A stretch of 21,965 nucleotides of DNA from IMG/VR virus record IMGVR_UViG_3300037070_001668, positions 1 through 21,965 of that record. One strand, 5' to 3'. The position numbers were made by a program, and so were the translations under genes. This document shows positions 15,433 through 21,960 of the stretch, piece by piece (position 1 is the stretch's first letter; each line of letters starts with the position of its first letter). The notes under the pieces are model-generated. The model saw only the letters and a list, made by a program, of their open reading frames with translations, ran no database searches and had not been told where the DNA came from. Origin of the DNA: a virus.

Positions 15433-15453
15433 CGAACATTATATAATCGTTCG
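15433..15453. promoter_or_regulatory. AT-centred inverted repeat, possible operator
   Basis: CGAACATTA, centre TA, TAATCGTTCG: nine paired bases with one bulged C. It contains TATAAT on both strands. The related half-site CGGACATTAT appears on the minus strand at 15495-15486. Two related sites near the end of the helicase gene suggest a protein-binding array. Confidence 0.38.
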
Positions 15454-15490
15454 TCATAATATTCATTCGTCATCATCTTTTTCGAATAAT

Positions 15491-15526
15491 GTCCGAAACA
15501 CGCACACAACACACACGCCCTGTCAG
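15491..15526. repeat. CA-rich direct repeat, copy 2
   Basis: Begins GTCCGAAACACGCACACAAC and ends CTGTCAG at 15520-15526, running into the last codons of the helicase gene. It shares start, CA core and end with copy 1, so a duplication of an older element is likely. Confidence 0.55.
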
Positions 15527-17805
15527 TAAGAGGCCTTCGCCCGTTTAATACCCAGCATTGCGTTACGCCCGCCCCCTAAAACAGTGGCCTTTACCTGCTT
15601 ACTGAACTGATTATAGAAACGTTTAGAGAAGCTTTGCTGTGCAACGGGTTTCCCACCAGCGCCTTCGATGTAGCTTTTGTACGAAGCATATAGTTCTCCT
15701 GCAAGAGTAGGTCCCGCCCCTTCTTCGAGCACCCATCCTGCTTCGGTGAGCCAGGCTGAAAATGGGTCATTGTCGACAGTATATTCCTGCTTGGCAACAC
15801 GAAAACGAGGTGGTTTGTCCTGCAATGGTTGTTTTAGCTCAAGAAGACAGCCCTCTACAAGCCAATGCAAAAGATCGCGGAGTATGGTTTTGTCATGGGA
15901 AGCTTCTCCGGCCCACCATGGGTCAGCAGCAGGGAAGTCTTTGACTTCAGGGTCATCGTCGTTTTGCCTGCGCCATCTGACCTCGAAGGGGAGAATGTCG
16001 AGGCGTGATAGGAGCGCAGCATCAAGATGTGAGATACGCGGTATGACATTGGTCATCAAGCACATATTGGTCGTGATACGGATGACTGTTGCAGAACCGT
16101 AGTTGGCCCGACCCGCGACCTCAGTCTCCCCTGTCAGTATTTTGACTGCTGAGGGGTCGAACATGGACTGCTCGTTGGCTTCGGACAAGGCCGTGATCCT
16201 CGCCCCTTTGAAGGTCATCAGGTAGGGTGTTGCTGCGTTGGCGTCGGTGGGACGGAAACTACTAAGGATGGACGCTATGCTGGAACGGTTAAAATAGCCG
16301 CCATTACTAGTAGAACCAAGCGCAGAGGCGATGAGGTCGAAAAGAACCGACTTTCCATTTGCGCCCTTGCCTGGGAGTACTGTGAAGACTTGGTTCTCGT
16401 TCTTACCGAGGAGCATAAGACCGAAGCGGCGTTGTAGATAGTCGACTGCGGCAAGGTCGGGTATAACCTTACCATCTTTGTCTCGGCCAGCGCCGCAGAT
16501 TTCGGCAATGAATGATGCGAAGTCATGTGTCTGCCCTTCTTTGGTTGACTGGAGTGGGTAACGGTAGTGGATGGGGCAACGGCGAAGTAGCTTGTCCGCC
16601 TGCATGGCAGGACGCAACTGGCCAGTGCGTAGATCAACGACACCATCAAGAGTACCAAGTAAATAAGGGTCCATGTCGAAGTCATTGGAGTCACAGCGTA
16701 TTTCGGCCTTGTTCATCAGACATTCGAGGACTGCCTTTCTTGCACCTGCCCCGCCCAGGTGATGCTCTCGTGCTGAGATTGCAGCAGCCATAGTACGTTG
16801 TGCCTTTTGCGTAGCTGTGTCATCTGACTTGTCCTTCGGTAATGCACTAAGTATAGCAGCCGCTCTAACGGCGTGCGCACGTGCCACTTCGCCTGAGATG
16901 AGGTCAAGCGGCGTGCCCTCAAGGCGCTGCCACCAGCCATCGATCCATTGTGCGAAGACGCCTTGATCGACGAGATATCTGATATTGTCATAGCCTACGT
17001 TCCTTAAAAGTAAATTAGCGTCGCCCGCGTCGGTAAGGGCAGCGTTTTCGATGGTGTAGCGGTTGGCAGTGGACGCGACGAAAGATCGCGATGCTGGGAT
17101 TTCAACGGTGTCGATTTGCTTGATCTTGAAGATAGCACGACGGACAGCCTCAATGTCAGGCCAAGCCTCACGAATAGTACCGTAGGTGCGGAGCAACCAA
17201 TCGTCTGCCCCTAAACGACGTCCATTAACATCGCACTCAAGATCAAGACAAAGTGGCTTGAGCGCATGCTCCTCTAGTAAGGCGCGGTAGTTGCCAAGGG
17301 CTGAGCGGACATTGTAGTTGTCGCGCCAGTCGCCGTCCATAAGGACAAGGTGCACGCTGTCGGGTTGGATCTGACACAAGATGTCACTGTGGAGCTGGAT
17401 GCCACCGTCGCAGATGCCGTTCTCGGTTGTACCAGTACCAGGTTCGACGAACCCCCAGCAGCCTTGGAGCACGAGCGTAGGAATGCCAGTAGCGAGATGG
17501 AAAGCGCGTGCCTTCTTCGCCCCTTCTACGGTCGCCGAGATTTTACTGCTGCCGAAGTCACCCCATGCGATGACAGGCGGCTGCATACCAACAGGGGCAT
17601 GGTACTTGTCACGTTGACTGTCACGGCGGTTGATGACGTACGTGGGGCTAAGGATAAGGTCGTAGTTGGGGAAGCCTTCGAAATCACGTGGCTTAGCAAC
17701 TGGGAGTATGGGCCAGTCCTCAGGCGTCAGCCCACTCCGGGCCAGGTCATCGATCATGAACTGCTCGGATGCAGCAGTCGCCGTGTTGTCAACAATAACT
17801 TCCAT
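15523..17805 (-). CDS. DUF3854 (TOPRIM-like) plus SF3 helicase replication protein
   Basis: 760 residues; GAGG lies 7 nt before the ATG. The N-terminal half (about 60-210) looks like DUF3854, a TOPRIM-like domain: VEGAKKA with E94 (93-99), LVLMDGDW with D157/D159 (153-160), and an acidic LDLECDVNG segment. The C-terminal half is a D5/P4-type superfamily 3 helicase. Its Walker A is GKGANGKS (479-486), Walker B lies within ARITALSEANE (535-545), and the sensor segment is IRITTNMCLMTNVIP (575-589). An arginine finger candidate is R601 before LDILPFEVRW. A winged-helix-like end follows residue 680. It probably unwinds DNA at the phage origin and may carry primase activity. No separate archaeo-eukaryotic primase motif was seen. 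Confidence 0.85.
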   Translation of the reverse strand: MEVIVDNTATAASEQFMIDDLARSGLTPEDWPILPVAKPRDFEGFPNYDLILSPTYVINRRDSQRDKYHAPVGMQPPVIAWGDFGSSKISATVEGAKKARAFHLATGIPTLVLQGCWGFVEPGTGTTENGICDGGIQLHSDILCQIQPDSVHLVLMDGDWRDNYNVRSALGNYRALLEEHALKPLCLDLECDVNGRRLGADDWLLRTYGTIREAWPDIEAVRRAIFKIKQIDTVEIPASRSFVASTANRYTIENAALTDAGDANLLLRNVGYDNIRYLVDQGVFAQWIDGWWQRLEGTPLDLISGEVARAHAVRAAAILSALPKDKSDDTATQKAQRTMAAAISAREHHLGGAGARKAVLECLMNKAEIRCDSNDFDMDPYLLGTLDGVVDLRTGQLRPAMQADKLLRRCPIHYRYPLQSTKEGQTHDFASFIAEICGAGRDKDGKVIPDLAAVDYLQRRFGLMLLGKNENQVFTVLPGKGANGKSVLFDLIASALGSTSNGGYFNRSSIASILSSFRPTDANAATPYLMTFKGARITALSEANEQSMFDPSAVKILTGETEVAGRANYGSATVIRITTNMCLMTNVIPRISHLDAALLSRLDILPFEVRWRRQNDDDPEVKDFPAADPWWAGEASHDKTILRDLLHWLVEGCLLELKQPLQDKPPRFRVAKQEYTVDNDPFSAWLTEAGWVLEEGAGPTLAGELYASYKSYIEGAGGKPVAQQSFSKRFYNQFSKQVKATVLGGGRNAMLGIKRAKASY

Positions 17806-17820
17806 GTTATGCCTCTTGTG

Positions 17821-18036
17821 CTAAAAGTAATCGGTGTGGAGATTGGTGACGTACCAGTAGGGCGCGTCTGCCCCTTCTATTTGTGCAAACATACGCTCAC
17901 GCAGGATGCTGTAAAGGTTGTAATTACCACTATAGTCGAGCGCACTGGTGACACACAAAGCACTTTTGAAGAGAACTTTGTCACGTATCAGAAACCAAGG
18001 AGTAGTGTTATGAGTACTGCGCGTAATTCGCTGCAT
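17821..18036 (-). CDS. Small protein, second of left overlapping pair
   Basis: 71 residues from the ATG at 18036, chosen because TGGGATATTAACA precedes it; the frame is open to 18081. It overlaps the previous gene by 29 nt. Starts MQRITRST; aromatic-rich C-terminus (APYWYVTNLHTDYF) and a middle segment NYNLYSILRERMFAQIEG. The arrangement mirrors the pair at 20672-21035. Function unknown. Confidence 0.5.
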   Translation of the reverse strand: MQRITRSTHNTTPWFLIRDKVLFKSALCVTSALDYSGNYNLYSILRERMFAQIEGADAPYWYVTNLHTDYF

Positions 18037-18199
18037 TGTTAATATCCCAGATATTGCTGTAGACCGACCCATCAGTAACACCTTGAATCTCCATCTTTGT
18101 ACTTATATCACACGCATCGACTTTGGACTTAAGCGGGTCGGCGATGGCATACCATACAATCTCAAACATTTGGTCGTACATCTCATTGAGAACTTTCAT
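18008..18199 (-). CDS. Small protein, first of left overlapping pair
   Basis: 63 residues. The ATG at 18199 overlaps the preceding TGA as ATGA, with GGGGAG 7 nt upstream. The C-terminus VYSNIWDINNAANYAQYS shares the WDI(N/D)N word with the gene at 20841-21035, and in both cases that word encodes the ribosome-site region of the next gene. A Tyr/Trp/Asp-rich pattern recalls small phage proteins built of V-W-D-Q-V-like units. Function unknown. Confidence 0.6.
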   Translation of the reverse strand: MKVLNEMYDQMFEIVWYAIADPLKSKVDACDISTKMEIQGVTDGSVYSNIWDINNAANYAQYS

Positions 18200-18888
18200 T
18201 TAACACTCCCCGCAGCGCTCTGGTCGGTGGTGATGGCTGCACGGATGGCTCTGGAGCAATAGGCGGCAGCCTTGTTCCAAATGAACACATCACGTTCAAT
18301 TCCAGAATCATCGCCATTATCATTCGACGCTTCGCATATCTTTGCGCACACCTCGTAAGCGTCTGCCTGTGCGGCGGCGAGCTGGGTGCGGAGTTCGTCG
18401 CGCTCTCTACAACACTCGGCTGCGAACTTACCCCAGCGTGCAGCGGACTCTTCAGCCTCCGCAATCCTCGCGTCTCGCTCATCGGCGGGAGGTGCGGCGA
18501 ATAGCAACACAGTTCGCGTTATGAGTTCCTCGCGCACATGCTGCTTGGCGGTTCCCGGCGGGACATAAACCCAGTCTTCGACCGCATTGGGTGAGCGTTT
18601 GAAATAGACTTTCTCTTCAACCGGCTTGGCCGCAGCCAGAGGTGCGGTGAATAGCGGCTGCCACGCGCCGCTTGCCTTGCGGATGTCTTCAATGGCGCCT
18701 TCTGGCAGAAGCTCAGGCTGGCGCATAGGATCGCCAATACTGAAGCGAGCCCAAGCAACCGGCCTGGCCTCCGCCAGCACTTCGGTCAGAGCTTGGCGCC
18801 ATTTAGCCAGGTCGGGTCTCAGATTCTGAACGCCCAAGGCTAGAGCTCGCTGCTCCACCGCGTCGATGATGCTGTTTTTGTTGGTCAT
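18196..18888 (-). CDS. Ea22-like phage accessory protein
   Basis: 230 residues; AAGGA 7 nt before the ATG at 18888. It contains AWQPLFTAPLAAA (about 74-86), the WxPLxTAP word common in Ea22-like and related prophage proteins, and VYFKRSPNAVEDWVYVPPGT. A long coiled coil follows (RDARIAEAEESAARWGKFAA, ERDELRTQLAAAQADAYE). The C-terminus carries several cysteines (CAKICE, YCSRA). Stop overlaps the next start (ATGA). These proteins are frequent in temperate phages' non-essential regions; function is not established. Confidence 0.62.
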   Translation of the reverse strand: MTNKNSIIDAVEQRALALGVQNLRPDLAKWRQALTEVLAEARPVAWARFSIGDPMRQPELLPEGAIEDIRKASGAWQPLFTAPLAAAKPVEEKVYFKRSPNAVEDWVYVPPGTAKQHVREELITRTVLLFAAPPADERDARIAEAEESAARWGKFAAECCRERDELRTQLAAAQADAYEVCAKICEASNDNGDDSGIERDVFIWNKAAAYCSRAIRAAITTDQSAAGSVK

Positions 18889-18897
18889 GATTGTTCC

Positions 18898-19134
18898 TTA
18901 AAGCGGCAGCAGCGAGAAAACGACGTAGCCTGTCTGCTGCGCGTAGTCGGTGACATAGCCGATACGATGGGTGACGATGTCGCCGCTGTAGCTGTTGGTC
19001 GGTGCGTGGTACTGCTGCTGTTCAATGGTGTCGCCTTCGCAGTAGTTGCGGTCGTTCAGGCGAATCTCGAAAGTTTTGTCGCCAGCGCGTACTGCTTCAA
19101 AATGCGGATCAACGGATTTGACGATGTGGTGCAT
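18898..19134 (-). CDS. DUF3850 / ASCH-domain protein
   Basis: 78 residues from the ATG at 19134, which shares a base with the upstream stop (TGATG) and follows GGGGGAG. An open frame continues to 19251 but without a start site of equal quality. The whole protein matches the short DUF3850 pattern: MHHIVKSVDPHFEAVRAGDK, TFEIRLNDRNYCEGD, then strands to GYVVFSLLPL. ASCH-type domains are thought to bind RNA or nucleotides; the K-x-FEIRLNDRNY core is well kept. Its role in phages is unknown. Confidence 0.85.
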   Translation of the reverse strand: MHHIVKSVDPHFEAVRAGDKTFEIRLNDRNYCEGDTIEQQQYHAPTNSYSGDIVTHRIGYVTDYAQQTGYVVFSLLPL

Positions 19135-19946
19135 CACTCCCCCGCTTTCTTGGAGAGTGCTGCGTCGATGGCGCGCAGTGGTCGTCCGCAATACTGGCAA
19201 AGGTGTCCGTATTGCATTGAGCACAGCAGCCTGCCGCAAGTGCTTGTCCATGTGCCCGAGACGTCAGACTTCACCCACTCGCAAACCTTCTCCTGCTCCG
19301 CACTCTTGCCAAGCTCTCCGCTGGGCTGGTCGTACAGCCCCATCCGCTGCGATTCGTCGGCCAAATCTTGCAGGGCTTTGCTGGCTTCGGCTCGCTTGGC
19401 TACATCATCCACAACTCTCAGCATGTGCGCTACATCATCCACAACTCTCAGCGTGTGCGCTGCGGACTCCATTGCGCGCCGGGCTGATCGTGATTCTGAT
19501 TTCTTGGCGGACTGCTCAAGTTCCAGCGCTTGGCCTAAAAAATCGATGCGGATGCTGGTGCCAAGACTTTCGACAACGCCGTGCCAGAACTCTTCATCGG
19601 CAACGTATCCGGCTTCCCGAGCTTTGCTGGCCTCGGCTCGCTGGATGGCTTTACGCATCTGAATAATGCAAAGCACTCTGTCAGTCAGCCACCCGTCACC
19701 AGCAGCAAGCACGGCAGCCCTGTCGGAATCCTCGCCCAAATGCCAGATTGCTTGTCTTAACGCCGCCAGCAATTCCTCATCGACCGAGACCGATGGCGGG
19801 CTCGCGGGGAGTTGGGCACGCAATGCCGCACGCCAACCATCACGGCATAGCTGAAGGATGTACTGGCGCTCATCGCTTTCGTCGCAGTGTTGTGCGAAGT
19901 AGTCGGAGAACCACAGATCAAACTTCTCGCGCTCAGCCTTGTCCAT
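19134..19946 (-). CDS. Phage accessory protein with C-terminal zinc-ribbon-like end
   Basis: 270 residues from the ATG at 19946, where AAGGAG is 7 nt upstream; the frame extends to 19976. The N-terminus (EREKFDLWFSDYFAQHCDES, then CRDGWRAALRAQ) is a pattern frequent in prophage accessory proteins. The word RAEASKA occurs twice, about 88 residues apart. A 10-residue tandem repeat (AHTLRVVDDV, AHMLRVVDDV) lies near the centre. The C-terminus holds CEWVKSDVSGTWTSTCG, then HLCQYCGRPL, a likely zinc-binding set. It overlaps the previous gene by 14 nt. Function unknown. Confidence 0.65.
   Translation of the reverse strand: MDKAEREKFDLWFSDYFAQHCDESDERQYILQLCRDGWRAALRAQLPASPPSVSVDEELLAALRQAIWHLGEDSDRAAVLAAGDGWLTDRVLCIIQMRKAIQRAEASKAREAGYVADEEFWHGVVESLGTSIRIDFLGQALELEQSAKKSESRSARRAMESAAHTLRVVDDVAHMLRVVDDVAKRAEASKALQDLADESQRMGLYDQPSGELGKSAEQEKVCEWVKSDVSGTWTSTCGRLLCSMQYGHLCQYCGRPLRAIDAALSKKAGE
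19399..19458. repeat. Tandem 30-bp repeat, two copies
   Basis: Units 19399-19428 and 19429-19458 differ at one base (CAGCATGTGC versus CAGCGTGTGC). The repeat is in frame and doubles a 10-residue segment, so it is a recent duplication. Confidence 0.85.
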
Positions 19947-20505
19947 GCTCTTCTCCTTGGGGGTGCGGGGCGGCAAGCGACATCAGGAACTTGCGAACCG
20001 TGCGGAATTCTTCATTCCGGTAGCTGCCCTCGGCGTAGATGCGCGGCTCATGCAGGTTGTGGCCGTTGCGCGCGATGTAGTCATTGCAGCCTTGCTCGGT
20101 GAAGCAGGCGGTCACGAACTCCCAAACATGAAACATAGGCAACCGCTTCCATCCGTCTGGCTCTTCTCTGGTTTCAGCGAAGTGCGCTTCGAGTCGATCA
20201 TGCTCGGCGTCGTCTTCCGGGCCGCCGTACTCGCCACTCTCTGTTTCGTGCCACTCGTATTCGCAGTCGTTGTAGCCGTCGTCGGTCACGTACTTCCGCT
20301 TCTGCTGGACGATGAAGATCGGCGAGTCGGTGATGCGATTGTTCTGCGTGGCAATGAGACGGCCGATCTCTGCCAACTCCCCCTGCGCCCGCAGCGCGGC
20401 CTCGGCCATGCGGAGGGCTTCGGATGCTTGGTTGTTAAGCAGGTGGCAGATGTCAGCATCCGTCGCTATCCTGGCAATAAGGTGGGCAGCCTCTTCATTG
20501 GTCAT
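19933..20505 (-). CDS. Ea22-like phage protein
   Basis: 190 residues from the ATG at 20505, with GGAG 8 nt upstream; an in-frame GTG lies at 20514. The N-terminus is helical (AHLIARIATDADICHLLNNQ). The middle is acidic with ETESGEYGGPEDDAEHD. The C-terminus contains FVTACFTEQGCNDYIARNGH, then PRIYAEGSYRNEEFRTVR, a segment shared by many proteobacterial phage accessory proteins of the Ea22 type. The gene belongs to the overlapping early run. Known relatives lie in non-essential early regions; function is unknown. Confidence 0.65.
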   Translation of the reverse strand: MTNEEAAHLIARIATDADICHLLNNQASEALRMAEAALRAQGELAEIGRLIATQNNRITDSPIFIVQQKRKYVTDDGYNDCEYEWHETESGEYGGPEDDAEHDRLEAHFAETREEPDGWKRLPMFHVWEFVTACFTEQGCNDYIARNGHNLHEPRIYAEGSYRNEEFRTVRKFLMSLAAPHPQGEEHGQG

Positions 20506-20596
20506 CTTGCACACTCCAACGCCCGACTATGAAGCCCATTATCGTACACACGCCACCTGTAATCATACCGATTATAAAAGCCAAGTTTACAGTCAT
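20495..20596 (-). CDS. Tiny membrane protein (33 residues)
   Basis: ATG at 20596 with AGGAGG about 9-10 nt upstream. It overlaps the previous stop as ATGA and the next gene by 11 nt. One membrane segment covers nearly the whole chain (LAFIIGMITGGVCTIMGFIV), then GRWSVQDDQ. Ribosome site, coupling and hydrophobic pattern support a real gene that length cut-offs would miss. Function unknown. Confidence 0.6.
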   Translation of the reverse strand: MTVNLAFIIGMITGGVCTIMGFIVGRWSVQDDQ

Positions 20597-20691
20597 CTCC
20601 GCTTCCCTCCTTTGTCTGCAGTATGACATACGATTGCGATGGCAATGAACACACCACCAAGAATCATGACTTCAATAAACCATTGTGGCAC
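20593..20691 (-). CDS. Tiny membrane protein (32 residues), GTG start
   Basis: GTG at 20691 with AGGAGG exactly 6 nt upstream, lying inside the end of the previous gene. The stop overlaps the next ATG (ATGA). A single membrane segment (WFIEVMILGGVFIAIAIVC) is followed by a basic tail (HTADKGGKRR), which predicts a cytoplasmic C-terminus. It sits as a coupled pair with the 33-residue protein. Function unknown. Confidence 0.6.
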   Translation of the reverse strand: MPQWFIEVMILGGVFIAIAIVCHTADKGGKRR

Positions 20692-20863
20692 GGCTAGCCT
20701 CCTGAATTCTTACTACATTGTTGACAGCTAGATCTACATTATGCTGTCTACGTACCTGGTTCCAGACAGTACCCCATGCGAAAGGGCGCATTTTGTTGTC
20801 AATAGCCTGTGACATAGCATAGTACGCAGTACCTGAGACACTAATCTTGTCTAGTCTTTTCAT
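20672..20863 (-). CDS. Small protein, second of right overlapping pair
   Basis: 63 residues from the ATG at 20863, which follows TGGGATATCGATA and overlaps the previous gene by 23 nt; another ATG at 20929 has AAGGG upstream. Sequence starts MKRLDKISVSG and contains FAWGTVWNQVRRQHNVDL. Same position and start context as the gene at 17821-18036. Function unknown. Confidence 0.52.
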   Translation of the reverse strand: MKRLDKISVSGTAYYAMSQAIDNKMRPFAWGTVWNQVRRQHNVDLAVNNVVRIQEASRATMVY

Positions 20864-21035
20864 TATCGATATCCCATTTGAGGCTACAGACCCGGTCCCA
20901 AGTATAGCCCCAGACCCTATTAGTAACATCTGCCCTTTTATTCTGGTTATAGACAGTCCAAATACCCACGAAATGCGTCACTCGTTGGGTAGTTAGACTA
21001 TGCATTGAGCCAGTTTTCTTCGCCAAGCGCTGCAT
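20841..21035 (-). CDS. Small protein, first of right overlapping pair
   Basis: 64 residues; ATG at 21035 with GGAG at a long distance (about 11 nt) upstream. Starts MQRLAKKTGS; C-terminal half RVWGYTWDRVCSLKWDIDNE is Trp/Asp-rich with V-W-x-x-x-W-D-x-V spacing. The WDIDN word equals WDINN in the gene at 18008-18199. Function unknown. Confidence 0.5.
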   Translation of the reverse strand: MQRLAKKTGSMHSLTTQRVTHFVGIWTVYNQNKRADVTNRVWGYTWDRVCSLKWDIDNEKTRQD

Positions 21036-21189
21036 TTGTTATGAGCTCCTCGTTGTCTGCTGGGCCAATATTGCACAGAACACCAAATATGCCATGCACT
21101 TTGCTGTATATATTAGGCGGCAATATGAGTGTTGTTAGTATTGGTACATTAATCTCTGTCTGCAATGGGTTTAGACTAAGCCTTAGCAT
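20998..21189 (-). CDS. Small hypothetical protein
   Basis: 63 residues; GAGG lies 6 nt before the ATG at 21189, and the start lies inside the end of the upstream gene. Hydrophobic beta-like middle (VPILTTLILPPNIYSKVHGI) and an acidic end (ADNEELITNAALGEENWLNA). It keeps the overlapping pattern of its neighbours. Family not recognised. Confidence 0.52.
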   Translation of the reverse strand: MLRLSLNPLQTEINVPILTTLILPPNIYSKVHGIFGVLCNIGPADNEELITNAALGEENWLNA

Positions 21190-21367
21190 ACTTATGCCTC
21201 ATTATATCGACTAGAACCTCACCAACAGTATCCATGACATGGACAATGACACCAAGACGCGCAATTGCATGCGTCCGTGGCTGTATTGGTGAATGCAATT
21301 CATTCCTAACCTGCTTTGTGACCTCGATCATGACGTCAGTGCAATAGCAACTAACCCGCTTCATCAT
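21176..21367 (-). CDS. Small protein, tandem paralogue 2
   Basis: 63 residues from the ATG at 21367; GGAG lies 7 nt upstream, and the next codon is also ATG. An ATG at 21373 is too close to GGAG to be used. Gapless alignment to the neighbouring gene from MKR onward gives about 26 identities in 62. The shared core is IQPRTHAIARLGVIVHVMD, then TVGEVL. Function unknown; duplication is clear. Confidence 0.65.
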   Translation of the reverse strand: MMKRVSCYCTDVMIEVTKQVRNELHSPIQPRTHAIARLGVIVHVMDTVGEVLVDIMRHKYAKA

Positions 21368-21542
21368 GGTCATACTCCATCACGCGTCCTAAGGCTACAC
21401 CAACAGAGTCAGACACATGCACAGTAGCACCAAGACGCGCAATAAAGTCTGTCTTGGGCTGTATACGCCCATGTGCTGGTTGGCGCAATTGCCTGGAAAT
21501 CTCGATAAGAATGGCACTAGGCCGTGGATCAATTCGTTTCAT
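21351..21542 (-). CDS. Small protein, tandem paralogue 1
   Basis: 63 residues; GGAGGG 5 nt before the ATG at 21542. Core IQPKTDFIARLGATVHVSD followed by SVGVAL matches its downstream copy. The N-terminal helix ILIEISRQLRQ is also kept (VMIEVTKQVRN in the copy). The stop lies inside the start region of the copy, so the two are co-translated. Function unknown. Confidence 0.65.
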   Translation of the reverse strand: MKRIDPRPSAILIEISRQLRQPAHGRIQPKTDFIARLGATVHVSDSVGVALGRVMEYDHDEAG

Positions 21543-21594
21543 CTGTCCCTCCGAGTGTCAATAAGGGCCACGTGCGCAGCCCTTGTCCACACAA

Positions 21595-21960
21595 TTAAGC
21601 CTCGTACTGGTACTCGAGCTCAGGATTATCTTCGCAGTCTTCCGGCGACCACTCAGTTGCCTGCCACTTACGAGCAGCCTGGGCCGTGCGAAGGTCCTCA
21701 TGGACAGGCTCAAGATAGACCGGCTGACTTCCGTCCGCGAGAGGGGGCGAGAGCTGTTGCAGGATTTTGATGGTCGGATCGTACTTGCAGGCGAAGAGCT
21801 TGTAAATAAGATTGGTCTTCTCGTCGATCCACATGTCGATTTCCTCTGCACCGAGCAATTCGAAGACGAACTTGTAGCCAACATGTGTGCAATACGCACG
21901 ACGAATCTCAGTGTTGGTGATGTCGAGGTACTCTTGACGTGTGAAAGACTGTGGCTGCAT
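21595..21960 (-). CDS. Hypothetical early protein
   Basis: 121 residues; the ATG at 21960 lies 5 nt from the window edge, so its ribosome site is outside. Mixed alpha/beta start (RQEYLDITNTEIRRAYCTHV, then FVFELLGAEEIDMWIDEKTN), two cysteines, and a very acidic end (WSPEDCEDNPELEYQYEA). It is the first gene of the leftward run in this window. Family not recognised. Confidence 0.6.
   Translation of the reverse strand: MQPQSFTRQEYLDITNTEIRRAYCTHVGYKFVFELLGAEEIDMWIDEKTNLIYKLFACKYDPTIKILQQLSPPLADGSQPVYLEPVHEDLRTAQAARKWQATEWSPEDCEDNPELEYQYEA

Larger units (their letters stand above)
15125..15522. other. Non-coding region between helicase and 117-residue gene, with TG/CA tracts
   Basis: About 400 nt without a gene. 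It contains a TG/TA tract, a CA tract, a direct-repeat pair and an AT-rich palindrome, listed separately. AT-rich parts around 15225-15260 and 15310-15380 could open easily. An origin of replication beside the helicase gene, or regulatory sites, would fit; neither is shown. No strong sigma70 promoter was found on the minus strand (best TTGAAA, 17 bp, CATACA near 15200-15230). Confidence 0.5.

Noticed and set aside
15421-15470. Sigma70 promoter at TATAAT in the AT palindrome
   Set aside because: TATAAT occurs on both strands, but no acceptable -35 box lies 16-18 bp away on either; listed only as an operator-like repeat.
17350-18042. 230-codon open frame on the plus strand
   Set aside because: Antisense to the helicase gene and the following small genes; no supporting motif.
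18967-19666. Two long plus-strand frames
   Set aside because: Antisense to the DUF3850 and repeat-bearing accessory genes; low-complexity Ala/Ser/Leu content typical of shadow frames.
20593-20691. Holin/antiholin or Rz/Rz1 reading of the two tiny membrane genes
   Set aside because: No endolysin nearby, no lipoprotein signal, and they lie in the early accessory run rather than the late block.
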